64,000 bases of DNA from Mytilisepta virgata (taxonomy: Eukaryota; Mollusca; Bivalvia; Mytilida; Mytilidae), in assembly GCA_028015205.1 (NCBI GenBank), contig CM051512.1, positions 7,872,255 through 7,936,254 of the forward strand. The letters are read 5' to 3'. Of this stretch, positions 24,751 to 37,529 are shown piece after piece. The first letter of the stretch is position 1; every line of letters starts with the position of its first letter. The translations under genes and the position numbers were made by a program. The notes below the pieces were generated by a model. It was not told the DNA's origin. It ran no database searches and was given only the letters and a program-made list of their open reading frames with translations.

Positions 24751-26380
24751 CCTTATTTCCTTGTGTATATGAAAAACGGATAAAATCACCAATATCCGCA
24801 GTATTAACCTATATTATAATTTACTTATTGAATCGGAATGTTTAAAGGCATGACGGGTACTGCATGGAATAAATAAATACTAAATTTTTACATATGTTCT
24901 AAATAAGGGTTGATAATGGGCAAGACCGCCCTGTGCAGTATATGTACATGCTATGTGCTGACGATTGGACCTCTCTGTTAATTTTGGATTTTCATGATAG
25001 GTGATTCATCTTATTTCCAGGAAATGATTACATTAATATTCAACCATACATTTGTTATTCTTATGTTTTCATATTTTGTCGACTTACATCTCATCAGTGA
25101 TACTAAAATCCGAAAATATTGAAAGTCGAGACGATAACCAAATAGTCTAAAGAGGAACTCAAATGCAAAGAATACTTAAAGAGTGAAGTCAAAACCTTGT
25201 ATGGACAGGATTTGTTGGAGTTCGTATTGCCCAAGCTTTAGTTTTCAGTTTTCTTTGTTCGTATGTCTCTCTCTTTGTCTGTTTATTTGCCAGTCGTGTT
25301 CCTTTTTTGGTTTGTCTCGTTCGGGTATTGTCTCGTGGATATGAATTAGGATTTCTATTCTGGTATTGTTGGTTCGGTATCTTCTACACTTGATTCACAG
25401 TAAATAAAATTATTTTGAAGTATTACTTTGGAATTGAAAAACCAGAAACTAAGGCGATATTCTCGGTGACAATGTGGAATCTATAAAAAATATTCACAAA
25501 CACCGGAAATACAAATAAACGAATACAAATCGCACATAATACATACAAACATGCACCAATTGGTTTTAATGTCTAAATAAACAACATAATGGTTAACAAG
25601 AAAGCTCAACAATGACATAACAACCAATCAACGCCTTCATTCCGACAGAAACCCGACGAAAAACCTAAACGACCACAAACATAAACACGCCAGAAAGATT
25701 GGAGTTAAATCTCTGCCTTATCTATCCTGAAACTTGCATGTATAAAGCATGCTATAAAAGCCAATAAGTATGATTTAGATTACCACTTGCTGGAATAACA
25801 AAAATTGGCTGGACGGTACATAATGTAGATAACAGGGTCAAATGTGCTAGATTGCTGTCAAATAAACTTCTAAGATAGGGTTATGTTCAGTCTTTGTTAA
25901 TGTCATCATTCCAAAAATGTTACCGTTGCCAACACGATTGAATACGAAGTTTCTATTTCAGGTATTAGACTACATATCTTCGGTTAGATTTCACGACCTT
26001 CTTGAACAGACACCTCACCGAACTTGACACTTCACTGGGTTTTACTCACTGGCGTGTGCCCGTTATCGTAGCCGAACATGCTTACCCTTCTGCAATATCT
26101 GGTTTCACTCCCGATTTTTAGTGAGAGTTCACATTCCTAGTGCTCGAGTTTGTTTCTGTGCTACACCTAAATGCACTGAGACTTAGCGTTTGACCATACA
26201 ATCAAAACACAGGTGTTTGTATTGAACAAATAAAAATGTGTCGCTCGATTTTATTGGCCGAAAACAAATGAACACAACAATAAAGACATTGATTTGTTTT
26301 ATCAATGAACTCATCTGACAAGAAAAAAAATTAATGTAGAACTAACCACTGCTACTATGAAATAAAAAAAACCTGTGTCA
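24751..26380. other. Non-coding with repeat fragments
   Basis: Holds a plus copy of the 'tttccggagcac'-related family (25180-25400, 'tagttttcagttttctttgt', 'tgtctgtttatttgcc') and the segment at 25560-25880 that matches 5330-5640. No supported gene. Confidence 0.4.
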
Positions 26381-26394
26381 AACACTGAAATATT

Positions 26395-26900
26395 CAGTAT
26401 GCCTGTAAAATCCAATAATATCGGACTGGCTTATTTCCTTAGCTGCTTTGATTATTTCCAATTTAAGATTTTGGGAAACAAGTTCCTTAAATCTTTCTTG
26501 TTTAATAATAGTTTCCCATGTTGAAAAGCACATTTCAACGGGTTAAAAACAGGGGAGTATACCGGAACCGGAAGAAAACCACACTCAATACTTGCATTTG
26601 AAAGAAATTGATGAGGATTCTTCCAGCTTGGTTGTGTTGGAAAGCGCAATTACTAAATTGCATGAAAAAAAAGGTTGTTCGACCTTAACAATCATAGCCT
26701 CATGCAAAACCTTGAGATATCTCATCCATGAACTATATTTGATATGGCCTTCAAAGTCTCTCTGCACGAAAAAAAGGTCGTCCCCTTATTTGGAAATGTG
26801 GCGTTTGATAACTTCTAACAAATACATAACGATGTTGATTGTATTTAAACAGTGTTGCACAAAATATACACATTCCCGATTTAGAATTTGTCGCTAGATA
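26395..26900 (-). pseudogene. DDE transposase remnant (Tc1/mariner/IS630-like C-terminus)
   Basis: On the minus strand, 'PVPVYSPVFNPLK' matches the 'LPpYSPdlNPIE' block of the DDE_3/IS630-Tc1 family. One frame later the sequence continues FSTWETIIKQERF, then KAAKEISQSDIIGFYRH, as expected for the tail of such a transposase ('FskwK...gWfrH'). A frameshift inside NPLK/EMCFSTW breaks the frame. Further upstream RGRPFF and AERL may belong to the same ORF. The first catalytic acidic residues are not visible, so this is a fragment. Confidence 0.6.
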
Positions 26901-26905
26901 ATATT

Positions 26906-27855
26906 TGTTTATTTAATTATTTAAAAATCTCTAATATTTTATTTGGGCCAATGACTTAGACACAGACATAATCAAACAATGAAAAATACGTAATAGATAC
27001 AGTACAATGAGAACAAAAGAAAGGTCCTTTTTAAGATACTTTTTATCCACGAGTACCCAGGTAGCCGAGGTCCCTGATCGGGTACGCGTGCATAAACAGT
27101 ATTCACTTTCATCTTATTAAGGAAACTTCTTTTGATCTCATTGTACTCATGAAACAACAACTATCAGTTGTACAGCATAGCGTTCTGTATATTTTCCGGG
27201 TACCTTAAACGTAAATAAAATATAGGGGAAATATTCTCCAAAAAGACTTAACATGGCACATATAAATATACTCGATATATCAGTATTAATAAAACTTAAA
27301 TAAAATATTATAACGTTTACTCTGCAACCATATCGCAAGTATGAGAAATTATCTCACAAACGCATGTTTGTTTCCCCTAAGAAACGGACATTTTTTGTTA
27401 GGGTGTTCATTCCACAGACAAACAAACGGAAAGAAATGGATCTTTACCACTGTGTAATAGATAGTGAAGGGATGCATTTGTCTATTAATAGAGTGAAACT
27501 GTTTGTCTCATTCCCCAGAAAGTCTAATTGACTACATCTTGTATTATGGAACTAATAGTAATATGAATACCACACCGTTATTAAAATGTCCTTAAAGAAA
27601 CCACAGTAAACCGTTTTCAACCTACGGATCTCTCGTATGCTATCATTTGCCCATTACTGCCAGACTGAAGCCATGAATAGTTCAGTCATTGTTTTGATTA
27701 ATATTTTTTTTAGGTTGATTAAAGAAACGGCCAACAACATACCACACAAATACCTGTTCAATTCTGTTAAACCTGTAGAAGCTAATATAAAAAATGTTAA
27801 TAACTGTATTTGATACAATTTATTCAGGGTTAGTACAGGACCACCTCGCTAAACA
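26906..27855. other. No gene seen
   Basis: AT-rich with no recognised feature. Confidence 0.4.
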
Positions 27856-27899
27856 ATAGGTAAGATTAGAACTTCCCTATCTCAAACGTGTTAAGATCA

Positions 27900-29095
27900 A
27901 AGGGAGATAATTCAAACAAAGATATTGGCAATATTGTACAAGATATCAAAATATCAGCATTGTTTAAATCAGTGAAGAAAAGTGAATGGAAAATACAACA
28001 ACAAAATTGGTGAAAGTCAAAATATAAAACATACATCACCCCCACAGGACAGTATCTTTGTAAATAAGGAACTGAAGATGAAAAAGGAAATGAAAATGAC
28101 ATAGACAAAGATAAGAATTAACACATATTGAAAAGGATGAAAATATAAATAACGTAGCTAAAAGTTTTGGAAAAATGATGGGTAAAATGAAAGAAATGGA
28201 ACAAATAATATTTGAAGTTATAAATTTAAACAAAAGTGTTGAAAAAAATTGATACAAATATGAAGAAATATAACAAGAACACAGTAAACAATGAAATGAG
28301 TGATTTAGGAGTTGTAGTTCCATAAATTAAACAGAGTGTACTTAGACATTAAAACAACAACAGGAGTTAACTTTAAAACCTTTGATAAAATCAATGAGGT
28401 AAAGAAAGACTGTGCAGAGTGATTACAAGTTGAAGTCAGATAGAAAAAAAATAACAATTCAAAGGGAAAAATAACCACAATTTACATATATAAAACAGTC
28501 ATAATGAAATGCTGTATGTAAAGGATCCAGAGAAAACAAGTGCTAAGCAAAGGAAAGTTAATGAACAAAAATCACTACTAGTTGATGTATGGATAATAAG
28601 ATATTCTATTGTGAAAGACTTGCAATGTAAAAAAACATGTACACAAACAAAAGTGTTTTAAAAATCACAACCTTGAGGAATAAAACAGTAGAAGGTGCAC
28701 TTGACCTTATCAAAGCAGGAAGGGGAAATGATAAGAAAATATTTTTACAAATAGGTTACAATGATTTGGGATAAAAAAAACCCTGATGATGTATTGAGGA
28801 AGCTGAAGTGTTGTACACTACTATAAGGTCCAAACATCGAGAGTCAATGATTGTTTTTGGAGAGTTATTACCTAGATTTAATAGGGACAAATATCAAACT
28901 GATGAATACAATAGTAAGTGTTGTACATGTAACTGTATTTTAAGACTTTTGTCAAGATTCTATATGTTAATTTTGAAAATAAGTCTGAGTCTGATTTTTA
29001 TGACGGTATTCACCTTCATGATCAAGGTATAAGGTTTATTGTCAGGAGTATTAAAGAATTGGTCAATGAACTGTTACATGTAAGTGTAAGGTATG
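27900..29095 (+). pseudogene. Broken SGNH-hydrolase-type ORF, probably from a retroelement
   Basis: Read in three frames, the strand gives RYSIVKDLQ (a degraded GDS block) near 28600, then ALDLIKAGRG, then KKIFLQIGYNDLG (the GxND block) near 28735-28770, ELLPRFNR near 28862, and FYDGIHLHDQGIRFIV (the DxxH block) near 28997-29045. Spacing and order fit an SGNH esterase. The 600 bases before it are Lys/Glu/Asn-rich, like a coiled coil. Several frameshifts and stops separate the blocks. Such domains occur in ORF1 of some non-LTR retrotransposons (CR1-like, from general knowledge). No reverse transcriptase follows here. Confidence 0.55.
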
Positions 29096-29260
29096 ACAAA
29101 AGTAATACAAAAAAGGTTTCATTAAGCACAACAAGTACAACTTAGATCAGTATCAAAATGATGTGAACAAGTGTAATCAAGTTAGAAATGTACCTATATA
29201 TGAGAAAAGGTACCACTACAATAACAGGTGTAATTACACAAACTCACTTACTTTTAGAAT

Positions 29261-30385
29261 TATATAGAAATAATGTGTTTTAAGTTAGTCCATATTTTGT
29301 GATATTGCGCAGTAACAGTGATATTGCACGGTACTGTTTTCAGAAACAGGTGGTTTCCGACTCATGCTCATTTAAGTGAAATGTGATAAAACAACTAAAG
29401 CACTAATAATAACCAAGAGGGTCGTTCTTCGATTTGATAGAAGTGAGCAGTGTGATTCTATAAGCACGGAAAACAATATCTTGACAGCTAAGATAAATTT
29501 AATTTTTTATCTCTGCAGTTATTCTTACGCAGTATCTTCAAGTGCTTAATGATATTGTTGTCTTAGGATGGTCTTAATTCATCCCAACCAGGTCCTTCTA
29601 CCGTCAAAATGGCTTTGATCGACTGTTTAAGGTTTTAAATCAAACAGAAATATCGTCAAATCATGCACAGAACAAAAATTTAATATCGTCATATTGTTCA
29701 AGCTAAGTGTATAATTACTGGGGATTTACAGCAAATCAAACCTGCTGGAATTTAATTAAGGCTCACTTGAATGCAGCTGCTATTTGTTACTATACAGTTA
29801 TAATAAGTTTATCACGTCTCGGAAGATCGTTGTAATTCGTGCTAATTTAACATGTATTGTATGGTGCTATACTGTTATGTATGTGTCAATAATAAACGGC
29901 AGTAGTTTTGGTATAACAAAAGAAATGTCTTTTATTGATCTGGCCCCATGATGAGAGATGAATTTAAAAATTTTAAATTCTAGGTTAAAATTTGCACTTT
30001 TTGGATGTGTTCATTTACATAAACTGTCTCTGCATTTCAGAAATGTCTTATTTTTGTAAATATATAACTTGATTCATAAAATATGAAATAAAAATCTGTG
30101 TGTAGTCTTATTTTTCAAACTAAAAATGGTTTACTTCAAAGGAGTTCATCCTCAGTTACCGTCAGATAAAACAGGATACTGATATGTCATTGCTGTGCGC
30201 ATGCTTATACTTTATTGTAATCTGTATTTCGTCTTTCAGGCGTTATGGAAGAAAATGCTAAAAAAAGGTCATATTTTTCACTAAGAGATAAATTTCAAAT
30301 ATGTTAAACTGAAAAATAATCTCTTGATGTTTAAATTAGAACATAGAGAAGGACGCATTGACATTATGTTCAGGAATCAAAACGA
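29261..30385. other. No gene seen
   Basis: AT-rich. A small 'gtgatattgcRc' doublet at ~29298-29330 is the only local pattern. Confidence 0.4.
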
Positions 30386-30389
30386 TTAA

Positions 30390-30610
30390 TTTTTTTCTTC
30401 CATATAATAAACTGTGTCACAAAATACCGAAATAAATATGGCCATCTCGTTGACTGACAACTCATCAGCATTGGTCGAGATCAAAATGTTGTGAAACCGG
30501 TTAAAGATATAATGATGAATTAATAAGCACAACCATCAAAAACACGCACAAAAAAAAATAAACAAACAGGAATCCAAACTCATCTAAGGGTTACCTCTGC
30601 ATCAAAAGAT
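30390..30610 (+). repeat. Dispersed repeat B, copy
   Basis: 'tgtgtcacaaaataccgaaa', 'gagatcaaaatgttgtga', 'aaccggttaaagatataatg' and 'aggaatccaaactcatctaa' are the reverse complement of text at 56530-56700. The middle also matches 38020-38115. Confidence 0.8.
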
Positions 30611-30799
30611 ATAAGTAGATAAGTATTTTCACTTATTAAGCTTACACGTTCAGTAAAATTCAAAACTTCATACTATTGGTAATTGTAGTGAGTTACGAGT
30701 AGCTGATGTCATTTTATTGCAGACAAGTTTGTTTCGTTTGACATTGTTTGTCAGATAAAAAGTTTTTTTATTAATGAATTTTTCCATAAATACCTATGA

Positions 30800-31140
30800 T
30801 TCACTAAGGTTGACAATTGCGACCATCTTGGTTTGTGGTCATGGACATCATAGATACTTTCGATTAGGAATTTAACAAAGTTTGGTCTCCAGTGGCCTAG
30901 CAGTACTAGAGGAAAAGACTTCAAGACATTTTTCCCATAGGTCCTATGTTAAACTAAGATCGAATATGGCGGCTATCTGGGTTCTCGAGACAGGTCAACG
31001 GATATAATTTTGAAAGTGAATCACTAAAGACCCCTTCTACCACACTTTAGTCTCAATTCGCGCAGTGGTTTCAGAGAAGACCTTCAAATAATTTTCCTAT
31101 GTTTAACTAACCTTGGCAGTCATCTTGGATGAGAATCCGA
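30800..31140. repeat. Dimer of a ~170-bp unit
   Basis: 'gaccatcttggtttgtggtc' ... 'gaatttaacaaagtttggtc' ... 'cctatgttaaactaa' is followed by a second version ('ggcggctatctgggttctcg', 'taccacactttagtctcaat', 'cctatgtttaactaacctt'). This is a typical inner unit of the 'gatacaggctc' elements. Confidence 0.5.
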
Positions 31141-31390
31141 GTCATTGATTTGATTAGTTTGTTGTTTGTTTAACGTCCAGTGGCAAATACATACTCTTTT
31201 ACAGTGAAAGTCAAAATCTGTTCCCCTTTGTGTTTCATAAATTGTTGAATTCGTTCTTGTACTGAAGAAGCACGAAAAATTTGTCACTCGAAGTTAAGCA
31301 AACAACAGTCAATAAAATTTAGTACCACATGTGGAAATTCACTTTAAAAGCATCTTGGACAGCTTTGGTACTTCGGTGCTTTAAAAGGAA
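31140..31390 (+). repeat. Interspersed repeat, directly duplicated at 33604-33825
   Basis: 'actcttttacagtgaaagtc', 'ttcttgtactgaagaagcac', 'ccacatgtggaaattcactt' and 'ttggacagctttggtacttc' recur with few changes at 33604-33825. It begins with the common 'gtttgtttaacgtccagtgg'. Confidence 0.85.
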
Positions 31391-31407
31391 AAGTATGTAA
31401 AAAAAAT

Positions 31408-31680
31408 AACTATAGGTTCCAAGGAGCCTGTATCGCTCACCTGAATACAATTTGCCAATAAAAGCACCGAACTAATATATTTGGGTATATCGTACTCGGG
31501 AAGAAGTTCAGCCAGTCAGAAATTAGAATAGGCTCTGGTGGCCATTTTTCTTGACCTTAAAAGAAACAAATGTTACCAAAGTGCCAAGTTTGGTCAAATT
31601 ATGTAAAAGTGGATCTAAAGAAGATCAAAATTTGAGAGGTTAATGGACGACACACGCGATGTGATGGTAGCTCACACTGG
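31408..31680 (-). mobile_element. 'TAGCTCACC...gatacaggctc...CTAG' element, short copy (minus)
   Basis: On the minus strand the copy starts 'gtagctcacactggtg' (near 31680), continues 'cgtgtgtcgtccattaacc' and ends 'gatacaggctccttggaac' then 'ctatag' (31408). The same two ends bound the 1.56-kb element at 41388-42946. The end folds into a hairpin just inside a CTAG-like tetranucleotide. Confidence 0.7.
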
Positions 31681-33400
31681 TGTTTAGTCAGGTGTGTAGT
31701 GGTTGCATTACACCGGTTTTACCAAAAACCTCCACATATATATCCCGACTCTCAGGTGACAAAAAACAACAATAAAAGCCAGTAGGGTATGGTAACAGCA
31801 GGATAATCTGCTAGCCAGACGTGTTAAAATTAATTGGTCCGTTTGGCTAAAAGGTTTTAAAAGACAAATTTGGAGGAACAAAAGAACGTTCTAATAAACT
31901 CCGTTTTCACTGTTTTCTGTTTTGTGTAATTCTGTAAATATTGCTCTTTCTCCCAGACTTGAAGATTTTCATTTTATACTGGCCTCTCAAGAATACTGCC
32001 AATTTTTATTGAAATTCATGAGAGATACCATTAAATCCTTTATTGAAGTGTTATTGCAATAGAACGACAATATACAAACTGCAGCTATGAGAGCTTTACC
32101 CAGTTTTACAGTTAAAAGGAACATACTTCGACCATACCACCGTCCAACCAATTTAACATTACTGTAGTTACCATACTGAATTGGCTTTTATCGTGTATCT
32201 AATCCTGATGCAATGGACGTATATCTTCAGGTCCACATTATTATTTATTCCGCAAATGTTTTATCCTGTTATCCTCAATTATAACATAAGACAGATTTCA
32301 CTATTTTCAGTTCGCTTTACAGAAGTCTATATATCAACCGTCTACCGTCTTTCAACACAAAATAACATTATGGTACAATGTTCTTCTGACTAGACAATGT
32401 TGAATGATACAGTATCTTCAATACCTAATAGGAATGCAGAGGAAGATAAAAAGCCATTCATAAAGTTCAGATCCATTAAGCAGAAAGATTATTTAATTTC
32501 ACATATTGGGATATTCCATAAATCATATAATACTTCCCTGGAGACGTCGGATTGTTAATAGCACAAATTTTAGAAGTGTCACTACTTATGATTTGAACTT
32601 AAGTGACTCGTTTTAATAGTACATTAAAATGGGTGAATAGGAACTCTATTTATTCCATCGAATGTTGTACATTAGGGCACAATTATTCCTACGTATTTAA
32701 AATGTAAAGTATTGTAAGTTATATTTATTCAAACAGTATATCAATTTACATCCTAGGTCCTTAGTATAATATGGGGACAGGCAAAGACGTATTTGAGGAG
32801 TTGCCGGATATTTCGTCAACAGGAAATAACATCACAGCACCGAAATCGGAGGTCCACGTGACCGGAATCGGAGGTAGCCGGAAGTCGGTTGTGCTCACGC
32901 GTAAATGGAAGTGATATATTTCCCGCCATTTTACCATGTTTTGCTTACAGAAGTGACTCGTAGGTTTGTTGTATGCATGCTGGAAGTTTTCATGGTTTGC
33001 TTACGAAGTGACGTGCCCGGATCAGGAAGTGTTGACTGAGCATCTGTAGGTGGAACATTATGGTCATTAGATGGTCTTCTTTCAGAATTATGGCCGAAGA
33101 ACCGAATGTCCGATAGTCAACTAAGTTTGGCTGGTTTAAAAAAGGAATCTATGAAAAAAATCATTTATAGATATTCTTGGAACCACTTGGCCATCAAAGA
33201 TCCTTAGGTGGTCCATTCTAAGAAATATCTCCAATTATCCGGACGGTTGAATACGATGGCCACAACAGCCAAACTCAGATCAACATAGGTCCTTAGTCAA
33301 TTGTACCAATGTTAGCAGCAATGGTTTTTAGGTCTTCCTCTTTAAGATATGTGTCTGATAACATGAAATGATAACAAAGATGACCATTACAGCAGTTATT
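31681..33400. other. No gene seen
   Basis: Includes a more GC-balanced block at 32790-33020 without open frames. The 70-codon frame at 32181-32393 has no motif. Confidence 0.4.
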
Positions 33401-33409
33401 TTTAAGATA

Positions 33410-33825
33410 GGTTAGGCACCTATGATTGATCACGGTATCTCAACCCAGATTTGCCTAGCGCGTCTCCAGGAGGCGGACATCGGAGACTCTATCGTTGGGA
33501 GGGTTGTAGATCATAATAATACCGCGAACCATACTGGGACCACTTTTTTTTGTTTGAGAAAAAAGTATGTTAATAGCCCCACAGAATGCTAATTTATCCG
33601 ACCCTACTCTTTTACAGTGAAAGTCAAAATTTGTTCCTCTTTATGTCGCCTTCCACCTCTATTTGAATTGTGTTTCATAAATTGTTGATTTCGTTCTTGT
33701 ACTGAAGAAGCACGAAAAGTTTGCCAGACGTTAAGCAAACAACAGTCAATTAAAGATAGAACCACGTGTGGAATTCACTTTAAAACCTTCTTGGACAGCT
33801 TTGGTCCTTCGGTATTTTTATTGGC
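33410..33825 (-). repeat. Mussel-type interspersed repeat plus duplicate of 31193-31383
   Basis: 'tgcctagcgcgtctccagga' and 'ataccgcgaaccatactgg' belong to the reverse of the 2765-3140 family. From 33604 on, the segment is a direct copy of 31193-31383. Confidence 0.75.
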
Positions 33826-33829
33826 AGAT

Positions 33830-33870
33830 TGTATCCCGGTGAGCAATACAGGCTCCTCGGAGCCTCTAGT
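33830..33870 (+). mobile_element. Solo 3' end of the 'gatacaggctc...CTAG' element
   Basis: 'ggtgagcaatacaggctcct' followed by 'cggagcctctag|tt' forms a GGCTC/GAGCC hairpin followed by CTAG and T. It is the inverted counterpart of the end at 31408. Confidence 0.7.
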
Positions 33871-33884
33871 TATTTTTAGGTCTT

Positions 33885-35762
33885 TCCACTTTTCGTGGAA
33901 AGACCTTTTGTTTTTCTCCTGATTATTTTGTTTTTCTTCTTACAACATATCGAATGGATTTTTGGCCAATGATGTTGTACAGTAATGGGGGTTTCAAAAC
34001 TCACCCTGTGTGACCGGACACTTATTCTTATAGGAGTTATCTCCCCGCGTCCCCTTTTTCTTGTTATCGCTATATCTCTAAAACCGTAAAAGATATCGAC
34101 CCAAAATCTTTTGCAATGTCTTCAGTGTATCTGTGCGCAACTTTGTTCCATTGGTCAAAAAGGATCTGACGACATTTCATAGGAGTTATTTCCCTTCAAA
34201 CGACTTTCACTTTTGGTGTATCATACAAATTGTTATTTAGAGTTGAGATATCAACATGAAACTTCGTATTTAGGGTCCATGACCCCTAACAAGTAAAATG
34301 AGGTCAAGGTCAAGTTCTAAATTTTGACTTTTGCTTGTTATCGCTTCTCCTCTGAAACGGTAAAAAATAGCTGATAAAATTTAATGGAGAAAATGTTAAG
34401 GACGTTGAGACCTAGCTTAGTTACATTTTGCATAAAAGTTGTATGACGTCATTTTATAGGCGTAATTGCCGTTAGAACGTTTAAATTTGCGGTTTTTCGT
34501 TTATTTCTCAACAATGGTACATGATAAAGGCATGGGGTCTTTTGTATTGACATCAAGGATTGATAACCTTCAAATTTGCATCAAGGTCAAAGGTCAAGGT
34601 CAAGTTCTAAATTTTGACTTTTGCTTGTTATATCGCTTCTCCCCTGAAACGGTAAAAGATAGCTGATAAAATGTAAAGGAGAAAATGTTAAGGACGTTAC
34701 AACCTAGCTTTGTTACATTTGAGAAAAAGTTGTATGACGTCATTTTATAGGCGTAATTGCCCCTAGAACGTTTAAATTTTCGTTTTTCGTTTATTTCTCA
34801 ACAATGGTACATGATAAAGGCATGGGGTCTTTTGTTTTAACATCAGGGATTGATAACCTTCAAATTGGCATCAAGGTCAAAGGTCATGGTCAATTTCTAT
34901 TATTTGACATTTGCTTGTTATCACTACTCCTCTGAAATGGTTGTAGATAGCCAAGGAAATGTAAGGTGGAAATGTTTAGGACATTGATGAGCAACTTTGT
35001 TACATTTGAGTTAAAGTTGTATGACGTCATCTTTTGAGATTAATTGCGCCTAGAACGTTCAAACTTAAGGTTTTTCGTTTATAACTTGACAATGGTACAT
35101 AATAATGGCATGGGGTCTTCTAAAATGACCTCAACGACCAATGACCTTGAAAAAGGTCACAAGGTCAAAGGTCAAGGTCATGACCTATATTACGTATTTT
35201 GCATTTGTTCACACTTTATAAGTTTTTTTCAGATTTTTAAAGCAATTAAAGCTATTGAAAGCGTGAAATTCAGGCACTACTTTTGATGACGTCATTTCTG
35301 GCAACGTTATTATTTCTGTAGACGTTTTTAGACATTTTGGATATATTGGAATGTTAATTAATGTGACAATGTTACAACCCATGAAAACGTCTAAAATTGT
35401 CAATTTATAAGGTCACATTAATGACGTTTTTGATGTTTATAGTGCAAAACAGTATAATTCATCACAAACATTTAGTTAACCAGAAATAAACATTTTTCTT
35501 AGTTATCCAAACTAGCAGTCCATATATTTTTTTAACAATTGTGAAATTACCTATCATATCAAACCAGAAGTGATATTTGTAATACGGGAAGTAGCATAAT
35601 ACCTCCCTTATTTCAGTACATAGAACCATATATCTTTGAAATCACTGAAAGTTTAGCTATGCTCTAAAACCAACAATTACATTTTAAACCTCATTTTTTT
35701 TATCAAAAAATCTGCAATTGAGGTGGAAAGACCTTCAATTGTTCTCTGAACAATTGGTTTTT
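33885..35762 (+). mobile_element. Hairpin-ended element with ~290-bp internal tandem units
   Basis: The left end is a perfect hairpin ('aggtctttccacttttcg' with 'tggaaagacct'). The right end repeats 'ggtggaaagacc' and closes with another hairpin, CAATTGTTC-TCT-GAACAATTG. Inside, about four units carry 'gttgtatgacgtcattttat', 'caatggtacatgataaagg' and 'aaggtcaaaggtcaaggtca' (marker gacgtcat at ~34445, 34737, 35025, 35288). Open frames at 34466 and 35044 are parallel by-products of the units. It is non-coding and non-autonomous. Confidence 0.75.
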
Positions 35763-37140
35763 AATTTTTATTGCATACTGTTCCTCTTGTGATGTCACTA
35801 GACATTTGTCTTTGATATAAATGCGCGAACTAATTAAGAAAATTTATAAAAATAGAAAAAAGGAGCATGAAGAAATGTAGAAAGTCAGGTGATTGTATCC
35901 AAGCAGTTGTTGAAAAAGGAAAAGTAAAAAAAGAGAGGAGAATGTACAGAAATGTACAACAACATCTTCAGTTTCCAACAAGAAAATGTAAGACAAATCT
36001 GAGAGAGTTTAATTAAAAAGGTTTAAAACAATTCACAATTTGAACGTCTTCAAACATGGGATGTTTTCTTCTTCGTCTTAATCCTATTTTTCTCTAGTTT
36101 CGTTTTCCTACAAGAAGTATAACTTTTTTCCAACAGCAAAATATACTTTTTTTTAACATTGTATGCATAATTTCTCCTATTATTCGCGTGTTTAATCGGT
36201 GGGATAAAAATACATATATTTTTCACCACTTCCGGTGATTAAATTTCTACGTGGGAATTACCGCCGTTTTTTTCTACAGTTATTGGAACGATCAACTAGA
36301 TAAGTCCCGAAATGACTTCTATGTAAACAAACTACATGGCAACGACATTTTCTTGACGATTTCTTCGAAAATCATAGGAGAAATAGGTTATGGAATGTCT
36401 CCACTCTCAGTATTTCAATTTTAGATTTTAACACTTTCGCATAAGCCCGCGTGTTGAAAATTGAAAATTTAACTATCTCGGGTGGAGTAATTCAATAACT
36501 CACTCGTACCTGAAGGACAATCTATATGTAATTTGGCAATATCTAAATGTTACATCAGTTGACCAAAAGATATAAATTTCCTCAAAATCTATCACACGTC
36601 CTACCTCCAATTTTAGTTTACTTGATGAATTTTCACCTACATAGTTCCTGTCCTAACGATGCATGCAACATTTACAACTAGACGTAAAGCAAATAACAAT
36701 CAACCTTTTCAAAAGAAATATTTGTATCTCCATATTGAGAAACAATCTAATTTTATCTTATGTTTCATGATTTCGTAAAAGGAAGTTGTTTATTAAAATT
36801 AATTTAAAAACCTCAAGTAAAACAAGGATGTTTCAAGACGAAAGGTTACTAGCTGCGCTCGTTAATTATACCGCTGTTCCTTTAGTAATTACGTGTCTAC
36901 ATAAAGAACATGGTTTTGTAAAACAGCTGCCTACGGTCGTCATGTTTATATTTGTAAAAGACAATCATTAGTTATTACATACAGAGGAAGTGTTATTTTT
37001 AACCTTGTAGTACAACAGAAACGTTTATATTGTTACTTTGGCTTTGTAGGGCTAATGGTGGGGGGTGGGGTGCCCCAAACATGGAGGAAAAACAAGAAAA
37101 TTTATCTTGTACAAAGTCTAAATATCTTCTATATTTTAAT
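35763..37140. other. No gene seen
   Basis: AT-rich. The 61-codon frame at 36786-36971 has no recognised motif. Confidence 0.4.
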
Positions 37141-37144
37141 TTTT

Positions 37145-37400
37145 TATCACTAAGTAAAGTCAAGAAATACCAAAGGGATATTCGGAGGGAAAAATCGTAA
37201 CAGCTGACAAACTCCGGAGAACAACGAAGACAAGACCAAAACAATACATACACTACAATTAAAAACTAAAAACATATGAACAACATGGACCCCGCCAAAA
37301 AACCGGGGGTAGACTCAGGTGCTCCGGAAGAGTAAGCAGTCTTCCTGCAGGGCAACCGCCATGCTGTCCATGTCAAATCCGGTGTGAGGAAGGGATAATA
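37145..37400 (-). repeat. Dispersed repeat, minus copy
   Basis: Near-identical to 19845-20010 for its first ~160 bp. It then extends through 'gactcaggtgctccggaaga' and 'agtcttcctgcagggcaacc'. Confidence 0.85.
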
Positions 37401-37529
37401 TCAATGGAACAGGTATATTTTCATTTGTAAAACAAAGTAAGTATTGATTAAAGTTCATCTTTGCAATGAGTGAGAGGGATAGATACATTTAAATGTGTCG
37501 AAAATCTAATAAATAATTCTTAATTTGAT

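Noticed and set aside
34466..35286. Parallel short frames starting MPLERLNLRFFV and MRLERSNLRFFV
   Set aside because: They repeat with the ~290-bp tandem units and each ends in stops. No evidence of translation.
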